From contig JAIWNK010000002.1 in assembly GCA_020216845.1 (NCBI GenBank), positions 1 to 10,000 of the forward strand: 10,000 nt of DNA, written 5' to 3'. Position numbers and translations under genes: made by a program. Below, in pieces: positions 1 to 6,390 of the stretch. This stretch comes from Anaerolinea sp. (lineage in GTDB: Bacteria; Chloroflexota; Anaerolineae; Anaerolineales; Anaerolineaceae). Each line of letters starts with the position of its first letter. The first letter of the stretch is position 1. Below the pieces are notes generated by a model that had not been told where the DNA came from, made no database searches, and saw only the letters and a list, made by a program, of their open reading frames with translations.

Positions 1-1459
1 CCAGGACATCAAACATGGGGCGGAAGTTTTGTAGCCAGATGACGCGAGCGACTTTTTCGGGGACAACGAGTTCACGGCCAACTTGCAGGTCGTAGGTGAT
101 GGCCCAGGAGCGGTTGTGGTGTGCACCAACGTCGCAGGTCATGTAGGCCAAAAGCATCGCTGTGGCGTTGTGTGTGGCGTAGGCTGATTGTTCCATGCCT
201 TTGACGTGAATGGCAAATTTTTCGCTGCCGCGACCGATTTTAGCAGCCGCGCGCTTGACGCCCTGAGATAATAGTTCTCCCAACCCTTGGCGGGTAGCAA
301 TTTGACGGATGAGGGTGAAGACAGCTTGTTCGTTGCCAAACTTTAGTTCCAGGCCATTGGTGTCTTCAGGGGTGAGAAGGCCTTTTTCATAGCATTCCAT
401 TGCCCAAGCAATGCAGCCGCCAGCGCTGATGGTGTCTATGCCGAGATCATCGCAGAGGTAGTTGGCGCGGGCAACATCTTCGATGTTGCTTAAGCCGACG
501 TTAGAGCCCAACATGCCAATGGTTTCATATTCTGGGCCTTCCACACGAGTGTCGTAGCTGCGGGCGTGACTGTATTTGCCGCATGGTGACGGGCAACCAA
601 AGCAACCTTTGTCGGTAATGACGATGCGTTCGCGCATGACAGGGCCATAGAGTCCTGGGCCACCTTCAAAGGAGCCGGCGCTGAAGTTGCGGGTTGGCAA
701 TGCGCCGACTTCATCGCACCAGCTGGTGACAATGGTTGTGCCATAGTTTTGCCAGGGCTTAAGGCCTTCCGACTCTTTGCAGGCTTTGAACAGTGCCATG
801 CCTGCTTGGCGATAGGCAGCAATATCAGCAACCGGGACGCTTTTGGTGCCATGCACAACGATGGCTTTGACGCGCTTGGCACCCATGACGGTACCAACAC
901 CGCCGCGTCCGGCCTGTCGGCCATAATCGTGATTGATGCTGGCGTAGGGAACAAGATTCTCGCCGCCTGGGCCAATGACAGCAACCTGGAATTCTTCGCC
1001 GAAGCGATCTTTCAATTCTTTTTCGACATCAATGGTGCCGCGGCCCCAAAATTCACGGGCGTCTCGTAATTCGGCTTTGTCGTCTTCAATATAAAGATAA
1101 ACAGGGTGATCGCTGATGCCTTCAAGGATGATGCTATCTAGTCCAGCGTATTTGATTTCAGCAGTCAGTAATCCTCCCATGGAGGCGCTGGCATAACCGC
1201 CTGTAAGGGGGGATTTTGTGGTGAAATCGCATTTTCCAGCACCAGGAATGAGCAGACCAGACAAGGGACCGGTGGAAATGATCAGTTTGTTTTCGGGGCC
1301 AAGCGGATCAGCGTGGGCTGGGACTTCCGTGAACAGAAAATAAGCGCCAAAACCGCGCCCACCGATGAAGTCGCGAGCTACATTTTCGGGCGTGGGCTGT
1401 CGTGTGATTTTGCCCGTCGTGAGATTGACACGTAAAATACTTCCGCCATAACCGTTCAT
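1..1459 (-). CDS. Aldehyde:ferredoxin oxidoreductase-family tungsten enzyme, large subunit (3' end cut by window edge)
   Basis: The frame is open without a stop from ATG at 1459 down to base 1, giving 486 residues of a family usually around 600-650 long, so roughly the last 120-150 residues lie outside. The start MNGYGGSILRVNLTTG is typical of AOR N-termini. Seen in order: GGRGFGAY (33-40), GRGGVGTVMGAKRVKAI (184-200, pterin-cofactor domain signature), the 4Fe-4S ligands C286-x2-C289-x3-C293, EYET (310-313), CDDLGIDTISAGG (336-348) and GAHHNR (445-450). The fourth cluster cysteine is expected in the missing part. The family binds a tungsten bis-pterin and a 4Fe-4S cluster in the cytoplasm and oxidises aldehydes to acids, or the reverse, with ferredoxin-like partners. 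The gene sits 11 bases after a polyferredoxin gene, with AGGAGGT five bases before the ATG. Substrate cannot be told; a BamB-like or other specialised branch is possible. The family call is firm. Confidence 0.95.
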   Translation of the reverse strand, partial: MNGYGGSILRVNLTTGKITRQPTPENVARDFIGGRGFGAYFLFTEVPAHADPLGPENKLIISTGPLSGLLIPGAGKCDFTTKSPLTGGYASASMGGLLTAEIKYAGLDSIILEGISDHPVYLYIEDDKAELRDAREFWGRGTIDVEKELKDRFGEEFQVAVIGPGGENLVPYASINHDYGRQAGRGGVGTVMGAKRVKAIVVHGTKSVPVADIAAYRQAGMALFKACKESEGLKPWQNYGTTIVTSWCDEVGALPTRNFSAGSFEGGPGLYGPVMRERIVITDKGCFGCPSPCGKYSHARSYDTRVEGPEYETIGMLGSNVGLSNIEDVARANYLCDDLGIDTISAGGCIAWAMECYEKGLLTPEDTNGLELKFGNEQAVFTLIRQIATRQGLGELLSQGVKRAAAKIGRGSEKFAIHVKGMEQSAYATHNATAMLLAYMTCDVGAHHNRSWAITYDLQVGRELVVPEKVARVIWLQNFRPMFDVL

Positions 1460-1464
1460 GAAAG

Positions 1465-1471
1465 ACCTCCT
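1465..1471 (-). promoter_or_regulatory. Strong ribosome binding site of the oxidoreductase gene
   Basis: On the minus strand this reads AGGAGGT, a near-perfect Shine-Dalgarno sequence five bases before the ATG at 1459. It overlaps the TAA stop (1473-1471) of the upstream ferredoxin gene. It fixes the start of the large subunit and supports co-translation of the two subunits from one message. Confidence 0.85.
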
Positions 1472-1881
1472 TATTGGGCTGAGACAGTTTCTTCGTCTGC
1501 AATCCAAAGCGCGTCGGTGCCGCAAACTTGGACACAGTCACCGCACAGATTGCATTTCCACGATGTTTGGGCAAGCTCGGCGCGCACAAACATGACTTCT
1601 TCCGGGCAAACAGATACGCAGGCCTCGCACAAGTCACACTCATCAAAGTCTACATAGTAAGCACCTTTCGCGTCTTTTTTGATGGCACCTGTTGGGCAAA
1701 CAGCAGCACATTCGCCACATTGGGTGCAGACTTTGATATCGTATGTTCCCGGATCGGGAAATTTGGCTATGATGCGCAGGGCTGCCATTTTGGGGTTGTT
1801 GACCTGAAACAAATTCAGGGAACAGGCCACAAGGCAAGCGTGACATCCGCAGCATTTGGCACTATCGGCATAGAGTCGCAT
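1471..1881 (-). CDS. Four-cluster ferredoxin (4Fe-4S), electron-transfer subunit of the adjacent oxidoreductase
   Basis: The protein has 136 residues with four complete C-x2-C-x2-C-x3-C motifs: C10/13/16/20, C52/55/58/62, C82/85/88/92 and C110/113/116/120. Sixteen cysteines can hold four 4Fe-4S clusters. There is no signal peptide, so it should be cytoplasmic. Small subunits of this make accompany several tungsten AOR-family enzymes, for example the AorA subunit of Aromatoleum AOR and the small subunit of Pyrococcus WOR5. It lies immediately upstream of the large-subunit gene, as aorA does. The likely role is to pass electrons from the tungsten site to a soluble carrier or another redox partner. 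The start at 1881 has AAAGGAG at 1888-1894. The ferredoxin call is certain; the partnership is inferred from adjacency. A DmsB/HycB-like subunit of another enzyme would look similar. Confidence 0.92.
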   Translation of the reverse strand: MRLYADSAKCCGCHACLVACSLNLFQVNNPKMAALRIIAKFPDPGTYDIKVCTQCGECAAVCPTGAIKKDAKGAYYVDFDECDLCEACVSVCPEEVMFVRAELAQTSWKCNLCGDCVQVCGTDALWIADEETVSAQ

Positions 1882-2026
1882 GGATTTCTCCTTTGGGGGG
1901 TATGAAAATTCACTATCTTAAAGAGTAACCAAGCCAATGGAAATTGAATAGCGCAAAGTGTCCTTATTTCAGGGGTCAAACTTCCTTGCTGTATCTTATA
2001 ATTGATGTGAAGGATTGGAGGCTGTG
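1882..2026. promoter_or_regulatory. Divergent intergenic region between the redox operon and the secreted propeller gene
   Basis: This 145-base AT-richer spacer must hold the promoters of both flanking units. Towards the right, TATAAT at 1997-2002 is a perfect -10 box; transcription would begin near 2009 and give a leader of about 18 bases. I see no good -35 at the right distance. Towards the left, TAAGAT on the minus strand (around 1915-1920) with TTTCCA 17 bases further upstream is a weak candidate. No convincing operator palindrome was seen. Confidence 0.5.
1997..2002 (+). promoter_or_regulatory. -10 promoter element (TATAAT) of the FG-GAP protein gene
   Basis: A perfect TATAAT lies 24 bases before the ATG at 2027. 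It is part of TTATAATTGAT (1996-2006), an 11-base string that recurs twice in the spacer at 4201-4230. A recognisable -35 is missing, so the element may be weak or need an activator. Confidence 0.5.
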
Positions 2027-3664
2027 ATGAAACCCTGGGTTCCTTCTTCTGTGGTGTTGGCGATGGCTTTGATCGCGATTGGAATAGTAGGCACAGGCGT
2101 AACAGCTGACGGAGAGCAAAAGCTGTTTTTGCCTGTTGTGCTGCGAGAAGTGTCAAGATCTGTTGGCGCGCCACAGCTTAAATGGCAAATGGGGGGATGT
2201 TATAGCGGCCAGTGGTGTGAGACGGGATGGTATGCTTCTCCCGCGGTGGATGATGTGGATTTGGATGGGCGGATGGAAATCGTGGCTGGGAGTTATTCGG
2301 TTGTGATCTTGGATGGTGAAACAGGAAGCCTGGAAGGATTGCGCATGGGCGGAGATAGCGGGCGGGTGTGGCCGGGAGTGGTTGTGGCAGATTTTGTGGG
2401 CGGTCCACAGAAGGAGATTTTGTTTGCTGAATCGCAAAAGGTGCAGCTATATGATTGGCAAGGGTTTCCCATTTGGCAAAGTTCGCTTTTGAATACGCAA
2501 TGGGAATATCGTTCGTTGGCGGTGGCGAATTTGGATGGTCAAGATGGGTTTGAGGTGTTGGTGGCTTCAACGAAATCTGATCAGCAATGGCAGGTGTGGC
2601 GCGCAGAGGATGGAAGTAGTTATCCGGGGAACTGGCCGCAGCATGGTCCAGACGGGCCAGTGAATGGGTATGCGGCGGGATGTTATAACCAAAATGTGGC
2701 GGCAGCAGATTTGGATGGGGATGGACGAGGAGAAATTGTAGGGCCTTCAGATGTTCATTACATTACAGCGTATGAAGATGATGGTACACAATTGCGCACT
2801 CATTTGCGATATGGCACCAATCCGGACGGGAGTCTTAAGTATTGGAGTCGAGTGGGGGTGCATGTGGACGATGCTGTCGATGTGCGCGGGTATGCAGATT
2901 GTGGTGTGGAACATCGGCCAAACTTTGCACATTCAGCGCCAGTTTTGGCGGATTTGGATGGGAATGGGCAGCGAGAGATTGTGGTGATTGGGGATGTTTA
3001 CAATTGTGATACGTATCAGAGTTTGTATCAGATTCCATTTGTTTTTAACCGCGACCGCACGCGCTGGGCATCTAGTGGATTCAGTTGGGTAACGCTGCCG
3101 GCGGCGCAGGCAGATATGGCCCCGCTAAGTCAGGATTGGCAGGTCATTGAAATGAGTATGCCGGACCCTGTGGTGGCTGATTTGGATGGGGATGGATATG
3201 CGGAAATTTTATATGCCGGTTATGATGGCAAGCTTCATGCGTTTTGGCTGGATAAGACGGAGCATGGTTCTTGGCCGTATGCGGTATATGACCCCGGGCA
3301 GGTGTTTTATCGGTTTGCATCAGCGCCGGTTGTGGCAGACCTTGAAAATGATGGCTCTGCAGAGGTGATTTTTACTTCCTGGCCACAGAAGAATAGCGGA
3401 CAAACCGGAAAATTGCATATTTTGCGCGCGGATGGTTCCGTTTTGTTTGAGGTGGATTTGCCTGGGCATTATTCTGCAACGCAGTTTTGGGATGGGGCTT
3501 TGGCCTCGCCAACATTGGCAAACGTGGATATGGATGCGGATTTAGAAGTGGTGATTCAGAGCGTTCATTCAGGCGTGTTGGTATACGACTTGCCCAATAC
3601 CGCTTCAGCAAGGATTTTGTGGGGGACGGGAAGGGCTAATTTTTTGCGCTCAGGGGCTCCATAA
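2027..3664 (+). CDS. Secreted FG-GAP/VCBS-repeat beta-propeller protein
   Basis: From ATG 2027 the product has 545 residues. This ATG is preferred over in-frame TTG 2015 and GTG 2024 because GGAG at 2017-2020 sits six bases upstream. Residues 1-27 form a signal peptide (hydrophobic from about 9 to 24), followed by LFLPVVLR (33-40), a stretch I associate with exported Chloroflexota proteins. Eight repeats of the type 'xPVVADLDGDGxxEIVxxx' start near residues 71, 117, 163, 223, 304, 380, 433 and 494. Several carry D-x-D-x-D-G calcium-loop motifs (D228-D232, D309, D385); repeats 2, 7 and 8 are degenerate. Such repeats build integrin-like or lectin-like propellers that bind calcium, glycans or proteins outside the cell. 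The C-terminus, WGTGRANFLRSG, is a common ending of such proteins. No catalytic domain, sortase motif or C-terminal anchor is visible. The exact function is unknown. Confidence 0.9.
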   Translation: MKPWVPSSVVLAMALIAIGIVGTGVTADGEQKLFLPVVLREVSRSVGAPQLKWQMGGCYSGQWCETGWYASPAVDDVDLDGRMEIVAGSYSVVILDGETGSLEGLRMGGDSGRVWPGVVVADFVGGPQKEILFAESQKVQLYDWQGFPIWQSSLLNTQWEYRSLAVANLDGQDGFEVLVASTKSDQQWQVWRAEDGSSYPGNWPQHGPDGPVNGYAAGCYNQNVAAADLDGDGRGEIVGPSDVHYITAYEDDGTQLRTHLRYGTNPDGSLKYWSRVGVHVDDAVDVRGYADCGVEHRPNFAHSAPVLADLDGNGQREIVVIGDVYNCDTYQSLYQIPFVFNRDRTRWASSGFSWVTLPAAQADMAPLSQDWQVIEMSMPDPVVADLDGDGYAEILYAGYDGKLHAFWLDKTEHGSWPYAVYDPGQVFYRFASAPVVADLENDGSAEVIFTSWPQKNSGQTGKLHILRADGSVLFEVDLPGHYSATQFWDGALASPTLANVDMDADLEVVIQSVHSGVLVYDLPNTASARILWGTGRANFLRSGAP

Positions 3665-3693
3665 GCTTAGCTGATGTTGCCTGTAAAATGCGA

Positions 3694-3699
3694 TACAAT
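3694..3699 (+). promoter_or_regulatory. Candidate -10 element of a leaderless promoter for the phosphatase gene
   Basis: TACAAT lies six bases before ATG 3706, so transcription would be expected to begin at or next to the A of the ATG. No Shine-Dalgarno sequence precedes that ATG, which fits leaderless initiation. No clear -35 is present, and the gene could instead be read through from the upstream gene, which ends 41 bases before with no terminator. Confidence 0.35.
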
Positions 3700-3705
3700 C
3701 AAAGT

Positions 3706-4173
3706 ATGAGCATTTCTTCGGTTTTGTTTGTTTGTCAGGCCAATGTTTGCCGATCGCCGCTGGCAGCGGGTTTGATGAGATGTTTGCTGCGAGAGCGTGG
3801 TCTGCAAGCGAATTGGCGGGTGGGGTCAGCAGGAACCTGGGCGCGCGAGGGACGAGAGTATGATCCGCTGGTGGTGCAAATTTTGCAGCAACGAGGCGAA
3901 ACAATATTTGGACAAGCTCGTTGTATTAATGCGTTAATGATGGTAAAATATAGCTTAATATTAGTGATGGAAAGGGGGCAAAAAGAAGCCCTCCGTGTGG
4001 AGTTCCCTGAACACACCGATAAAGTTTATTTGTTGAGCGAGATGGCTGGTGAATTTTGCTCTATTGAAGACCCTTCTGGTGGAGTTTGGGCAGACTATGA
4101 ACGGACGGCAAAAACGATTGAAATGTATCTGAGAAATGGTTGGAATGCAATTTTGGAAATGTCCGCAGGTTAA
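3706..4173 (+). CDS. Low-molecular-weight protein tyrosine phosphatase
   Basis: The 155-residue product has the usual length of this family. The P-loop C-x5-R-S is near the N-terminus (C10-QANVC-R16-S17) after the beta strand VLFV, and the general-acid aspartate is in EDPSGG (D122-P123) near the C-terminus. The enzyme removes phosphate from tyrosines in the cytoplasm by a phosphocysteine intermediate. Family members such as Wzb and Ptp reverse tyrosine phosphorylation of kinases that control capsule and exopolysaccharide export; the nearby acyltransferase and glycosyltransferase fit such a role, though no tyrosine kinase is in the window. Arsenate reductases share the fold, but the aspartate in a DP context near residue 120 favours the phosphatase. 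An in-frame ATG at 3688 would add six residues, but the predicted -10 box lies inside that extension and neither start has a ribosome site. Confidence 0.88.
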   Translation: MSISSVLFVCQANVCRSPLAAGLMRCLLRERGLQANWRVGSAGTWAREGREYDPLVVQILQQRGETIFGQARCINALMMVKYSLILVMERGQKEALRVEFPEHTDKVYLLSEMAGEFCSIEDPSGGVWADYERTAKTIEMYLRNGWNAILEMSAG

Positions 4174-4196
4174 TCTAAGCATGTGCGGGATGATTA

Positions 4197-4226
4197 TTGG
4201 TTATAATTGATTTTATTTGTTATAAT
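4197..4226 (+). promoter_or_regulatory. Candidate extended -10 promoter for the acyltransferase-glycosyltransferase cluster
   Basis: TGTTATAAT at 4218-4226 is a perfect extended -10. TTGGTT at 4197-4202, 18 bases upstream, is a half-matching -35. Transcription would start near 4233 and leave an untranslated leader of about 138 bases before the preferred start at 4371. A second TATAAT at 4202-4207 overlaps the -35 and could be an alternative promoter. This is the only promoter-like sequence I see for the genes from 4371 to the window end. Confidence 0.55.
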
Positions 4227-4233
4227 TGATTTT
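4200..4233 (+). repeat. Direct repeat of a 15-base AT-rich unit
   Basis: GTTATAATTGATTTT occurs exactly at 4200-4214 and again at 4219-4233, a period of 19 bases. Each copy holds a TATAAT box. The arrangement could be a duplicated promoter, a tandem operator, or a chance duplication in an AT-rich spacer. Confidence 0.85.
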
Positions 4234-4370
4234 GTATAGACAAATAATTGTGGCTCAATATGTCTTTGTGATGCTGTGTGTCAAGGCAAAGGTGGGCGGT
4301 GTGGCGTTTTTCTTAGATCTTTGAAATATGGATGTTCTGTCAAAAGGATCGAACAAAGGAGCTTGAGGGT
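4234..4370 (+). other. Long leader before the acyltransferase gene, with a 12-codon open frame
   Basis: If the promoter above is right, this is a 5' leader of about 138 bases. It holds a very short frame, ATG 4328 to TGA 4366 ([12 protein letters not shown]), whose stop lies between the ribosome site and the TTG start of the next gene. The T-run at 4309-4316 has no stem before it, so I see no attenuator. No known riboswitch core was recognised. Confidence 0.3.
4355..4361 (+). promoter_or_regulatory. Ribosome binding site that favours the TTG start of the acyltransferase
   Basis: AAAGGAG ends nine bases before TTG 4371. The upstream in-frame ATG at 4332 has no such sequence, only AT-rich bases. 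This decides the preferred start. Confidence 0.55.
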
Positions 4371-5129
4371 TTGGACGGCAAAAGACAGCGCATGATGCAA
4401 CAGTTGGGTTTGTATTTGCGTAGGCAGGCGGATGGTGTGGGGCGTTATCTCTGGGAGCAGACCATGCAACTGCTTATTGGATGGGTGCCGACTTTGTTGG
4501 GGGTTGGGTTGCGCGGGGTGTTGTATCGGACGATGTTGAATATGCGTGGGTGGGCAGCTATTGAGCGGAATGTGCGGTTGCGATTTGCCAATCACATCCA
4601 ATTGGGGGCGGGCGCGTATGTGGATGAGGGCGTCTATATTCATGCTTGTCCTCCGGGGGGCGTGACGATTGGCGAGCGGACGATTGTGATGCATGGGGCT
4701 ATTTTGCATGTGTATAACTTTCGGGATTTGCCGAATGCTGGCATTGAAATTGGTAGCGATAGTTTGGTGGGGGAATATAGCGTGATTCGTGGGCAAGGCG
4801 GCGTGAAGCTTGGCAATCGAGTATACACATCGCCAATGACGCAGTTGATTGCGGTGAATCATGTGTTTGACGATCCGCAGCGACCGTTTGTTGAGCAGGG
4901 TATTACAGCACAAGGGATTGTTGTGGAAGATGATGTTTGGTTGGGCGCCGCTGCGATTGTCACAGATGGTGTGCGGATTGGACAAGGCGCAGTGGTGGCA
5001 GCTGGTGCGGTAGTGACGCAAGATGTGCCTGCGCACACGGTTGTGGGCGGGGTGCCGGCACGTGTGTTGCGTGAGATTCGCCCGGGTGATGCGGCGATGC
5101 GGTCGACGCGCGGGCCAATATATTTCTAA
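4371..5129 (+). CDS. Hexapeptide-repeat (left-handed beta-helix) O-acyltransferase
   Basis: Counted from TTG 4371 the product has 252 residues; ATG 4332 would give 265, and ATG 4392 245. A hydrophobic, probably membrane-contacting segment at 33-56 ([19 protein letters not shown]) comes first. The left-handed beta-helix follows from about 66 to 233, with isoleucine/valine-led hexapeptides such as VTIGER, IEIGSD, VKLGNR, VRIGQG. The putative catalytic histidine is H164 in AVNHVF. The end [14 protein letters not shown] (184-197) and [16 protein letters not shown] (219-234) is the classic signature of the maltose/galactoside acetyltransferase and WbbJ-type group, which move acetyl or related groups from CoA to sugar hydroxyls. 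Next to a glycosyltransferase, decoration of a surface glycan or glycolipid is likely; donor and acceptor are unknown. The glycosyltransferase gene starts 16 bases after its stop. Confidence 0.9.
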   Translation: MDGKRQRMMQQLGLYLRRQADGVGRYLWEQTMQLLIGWVPTLLGVGLRGVLYRTMLNMRGWAAIERNVRLRFANHIQLGAGAYVDEGVYIHACPPGGVTIGERTIVMHGAILHVYNFRDLPNAGIEIGSDSLVGEYSVIRGQGGVKLGNRVYTSPMTQLIAVNHVFDDPQRPFVEQGITAQGIVVEDDVWLGAAAIVTDGVRIGQGAVVAAGAVVTQDVPAHTVVGGVPARVLREIRPGDAAMRSTRGPIYF

Positions 5130-5145
5130 AAAGGGGATGGATACA

Positions 5146-6390
5146 ATGTTTCAAGAAACTTCGTTATCAGTTGTCATTCCAGCTTACAATGAGGAAAGTG
5201 GGATTGCAAAGATTGTTGAACGAGTGTTGGCCATGCGTTCGGCACTTTATGAACAGGGGGTGACCGGCTTTGAGCTGATTGTTGTGGACGATGGCTCAGT
5301 AGACCGCACGGCGCAAATCGTTGAACAATATGCAGAGGTGCGGCTTGTGCGGCACGGTTTTAACCGAGGCTATGGAGCGGCATTGAAGACCGGGTTAGCA
5401 GCTGCGCGCTCTGAAATGGTGGCTTTTTTGGATGCGGATGGCACGTACCCGCCCGAGTATTTTCCGCGCTTGTGTGCGATGGTCATGGATGGCGTAGACC
5501 TTGCAATTGGTTCGCGCATGTCTGGTGCGGAAAGCGAGATGCCGCTTTCTCGTCGAATGGGAAATTGGTTCTTTGCCAATCTAATTTCTTTCTATAGCAA
5601 TGTGCGCGTGCGCGATTGCGCAAGTGGCATGCGCGTTTTTCGTCGTGATGCATTGATGCGTTTATATCCATTGCCGGATGGGCTGAATTTTACGCCTATT
5701 ATGAGCTTGCGGGCAATTCATGAAGGGTTGAAAGTTGAGGAAACGCCAATTCCTTATCATGAACGGGTGGGACGATCCAAGCTTAGTGTGGTGCGGGATG
5801 GCCTGCGTTATTTGCAATCTATTACCTGGACGGCATTGGGATATAACCCGGTACGTGTGTTGGGTACGCTGGGGGTGATTGGTGTAGGATTTGCCCTGTT
5901 GGTGGGGTTGGGCTTATTGGTGGCCCGGTTGAGTGGCGTTGAGCAATTGAGCGGTTGGGGCGTTGTGGCAGTGTTTCTGGCGCTGATCAGTGGTGTGGCG
6001 GGAGTCAGTTTGTTTAATTTGGGGGCGACTTTTAATTACTTGATTTCACTGTTCCGCAAAGAGTTTGTCCGTCAGGGATTGTTTGGCAAACCTATCTTCA
6101 ACCCACCTTTGGATCGCCATTTTGGCTGGATGGGGTGGGTGAGCATTGGCTTGGGGACGGCGGTGGTGGTGGTAGCCTTGGCGATGGGGGTCGGCGGTTG
6201 GCCAATTGAACGGTTGTGGTTGTGGTTGGTAGGGGGCGCCATGATGATTTTGATTGGTTTGCAGCTCTTGATTTCGTGGATTGTAATGCGTAAACTAGAA
6301 GAACTTTCGCAGCGCGAGATTGCTGTTCAACGAGACTTGGAAGCTGTTGGCGAAGGAGCTATGCGTAATGGCAAACCCTCGATTGCCTGA
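5146..6390 (+). CDS. Membrane glycosyltransferase, family 2 (polyprenyl-phosphate sugar transferase type)
   Basis: The product has 414 residues. ATG 5146 is chosen because the purine-rich AAGGGG (5131-5136) lies nine bases upstream; the in-frame ATG 5137 directly abuts that site. The GT-A domain covers about 6-230: VVIPAYNEE (9-17), VVDDGSVDRT (46-55), the metal-binding D96-A-D98 in DADGTYPPE, DCASGMR (157-163) and ERVGRSKL (206-213). These match the DPM1/polyprenyl-phosphate branch, which loads a sugar from a nucleotide donor onto a lipid phosphate at the inner face of the membrane. Membrane segments are seen at about 237-260, 271-290, 330-350 and 357-380, with a loop carrying VRQGLFGKPIFNPP (308-321). 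A charged tail of about 34 residues ends the protein. It is read just after the acyltransferase and overlaps the next gene by 23 bases, so the three are probably one operon. Confidence 0.93.
   Translation: MFQETSLSVVIPAYNEESGIAKIVERVLAMRSALYEQGVTGFELIVVDDGSVDRTAQIVEQYAEVRLVRHGFNRGYGAALKTGLAAARSEMVAFLDADGTYPPEYFPRLCAMVMDGVDLAIGSRMSGAESEMPLSRRMGNWFFANLISFYSNVRVRDCASGMRVFRRDALMRLYPLPDGLNFTPIMSLRAIHEGLKVEETPIPYHERVGRSKLSVVRDGLRYLQSITWTALGYNPVRVLGTLGVIGVGFALLVGLGLLVARLSGVEQLSGWGVVAVFLALISGVAGVSLFNLGATFNYLISLFRKEFVRQGLFGKPIFNPPLDRHFGWMGWVSIGLGTAVVVVALAMGVGGWPIERLWLWLVGGAMMILIGLQLLISWIVMRKLEELSQREIAVQRDLEAVGEGAMRNGKPSIA
6353..6358 (+). promoter_or_regulatory. Ribosome binding site inside the glycosyltransferase gene
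   Basis: AAGGAG lies within the last codons of the glycosyltransferase, nine bases before ATG 6368. It fixes the start of the radical SAM gene. The start precedes the upstream stop (6388-6390) by 20 bases, so the two genes overlap and may be translationally coupled. Confidence 0.75.

Noticed and set aside
490..984. A 164-codon open frame overlapping the oxidoreductase on the same strand
   Set aside because: The overlapping frame encodes the pterin and 4Fe-4S motifs of the AOR family without interruption; this one is Ala/Pro/Ser-rich noise.
4163..4188. Inverted repeat CCGCA/TGCGG after the phosphatase as a terminator
   Set aside because: The stem is only five pairs with a 16-base loop, and no T-run follows directly.
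4290..4316. T-run (TTTTTCTT) after a G-rich stretch as a terminator or attenuator
   Set aside because: The preceding bases are almost all G and T and cannot form a G:C stem.
4483..4518. Four G-runs as a possible G-quadruplex
   Set aside because: One loop is about 13 bases long, and such G-runs are expected from the general G/T bias and Gly/Val/Trp codons.
4281..5036. A 251-codon open frame on the minus strand opposite the acyltransferase
   Set aside because: Its product is His/Pro/Asn-rich without domain character. It is the mirror of a G/T-rich coding strand, and the plus-strand frame has a clear family match.
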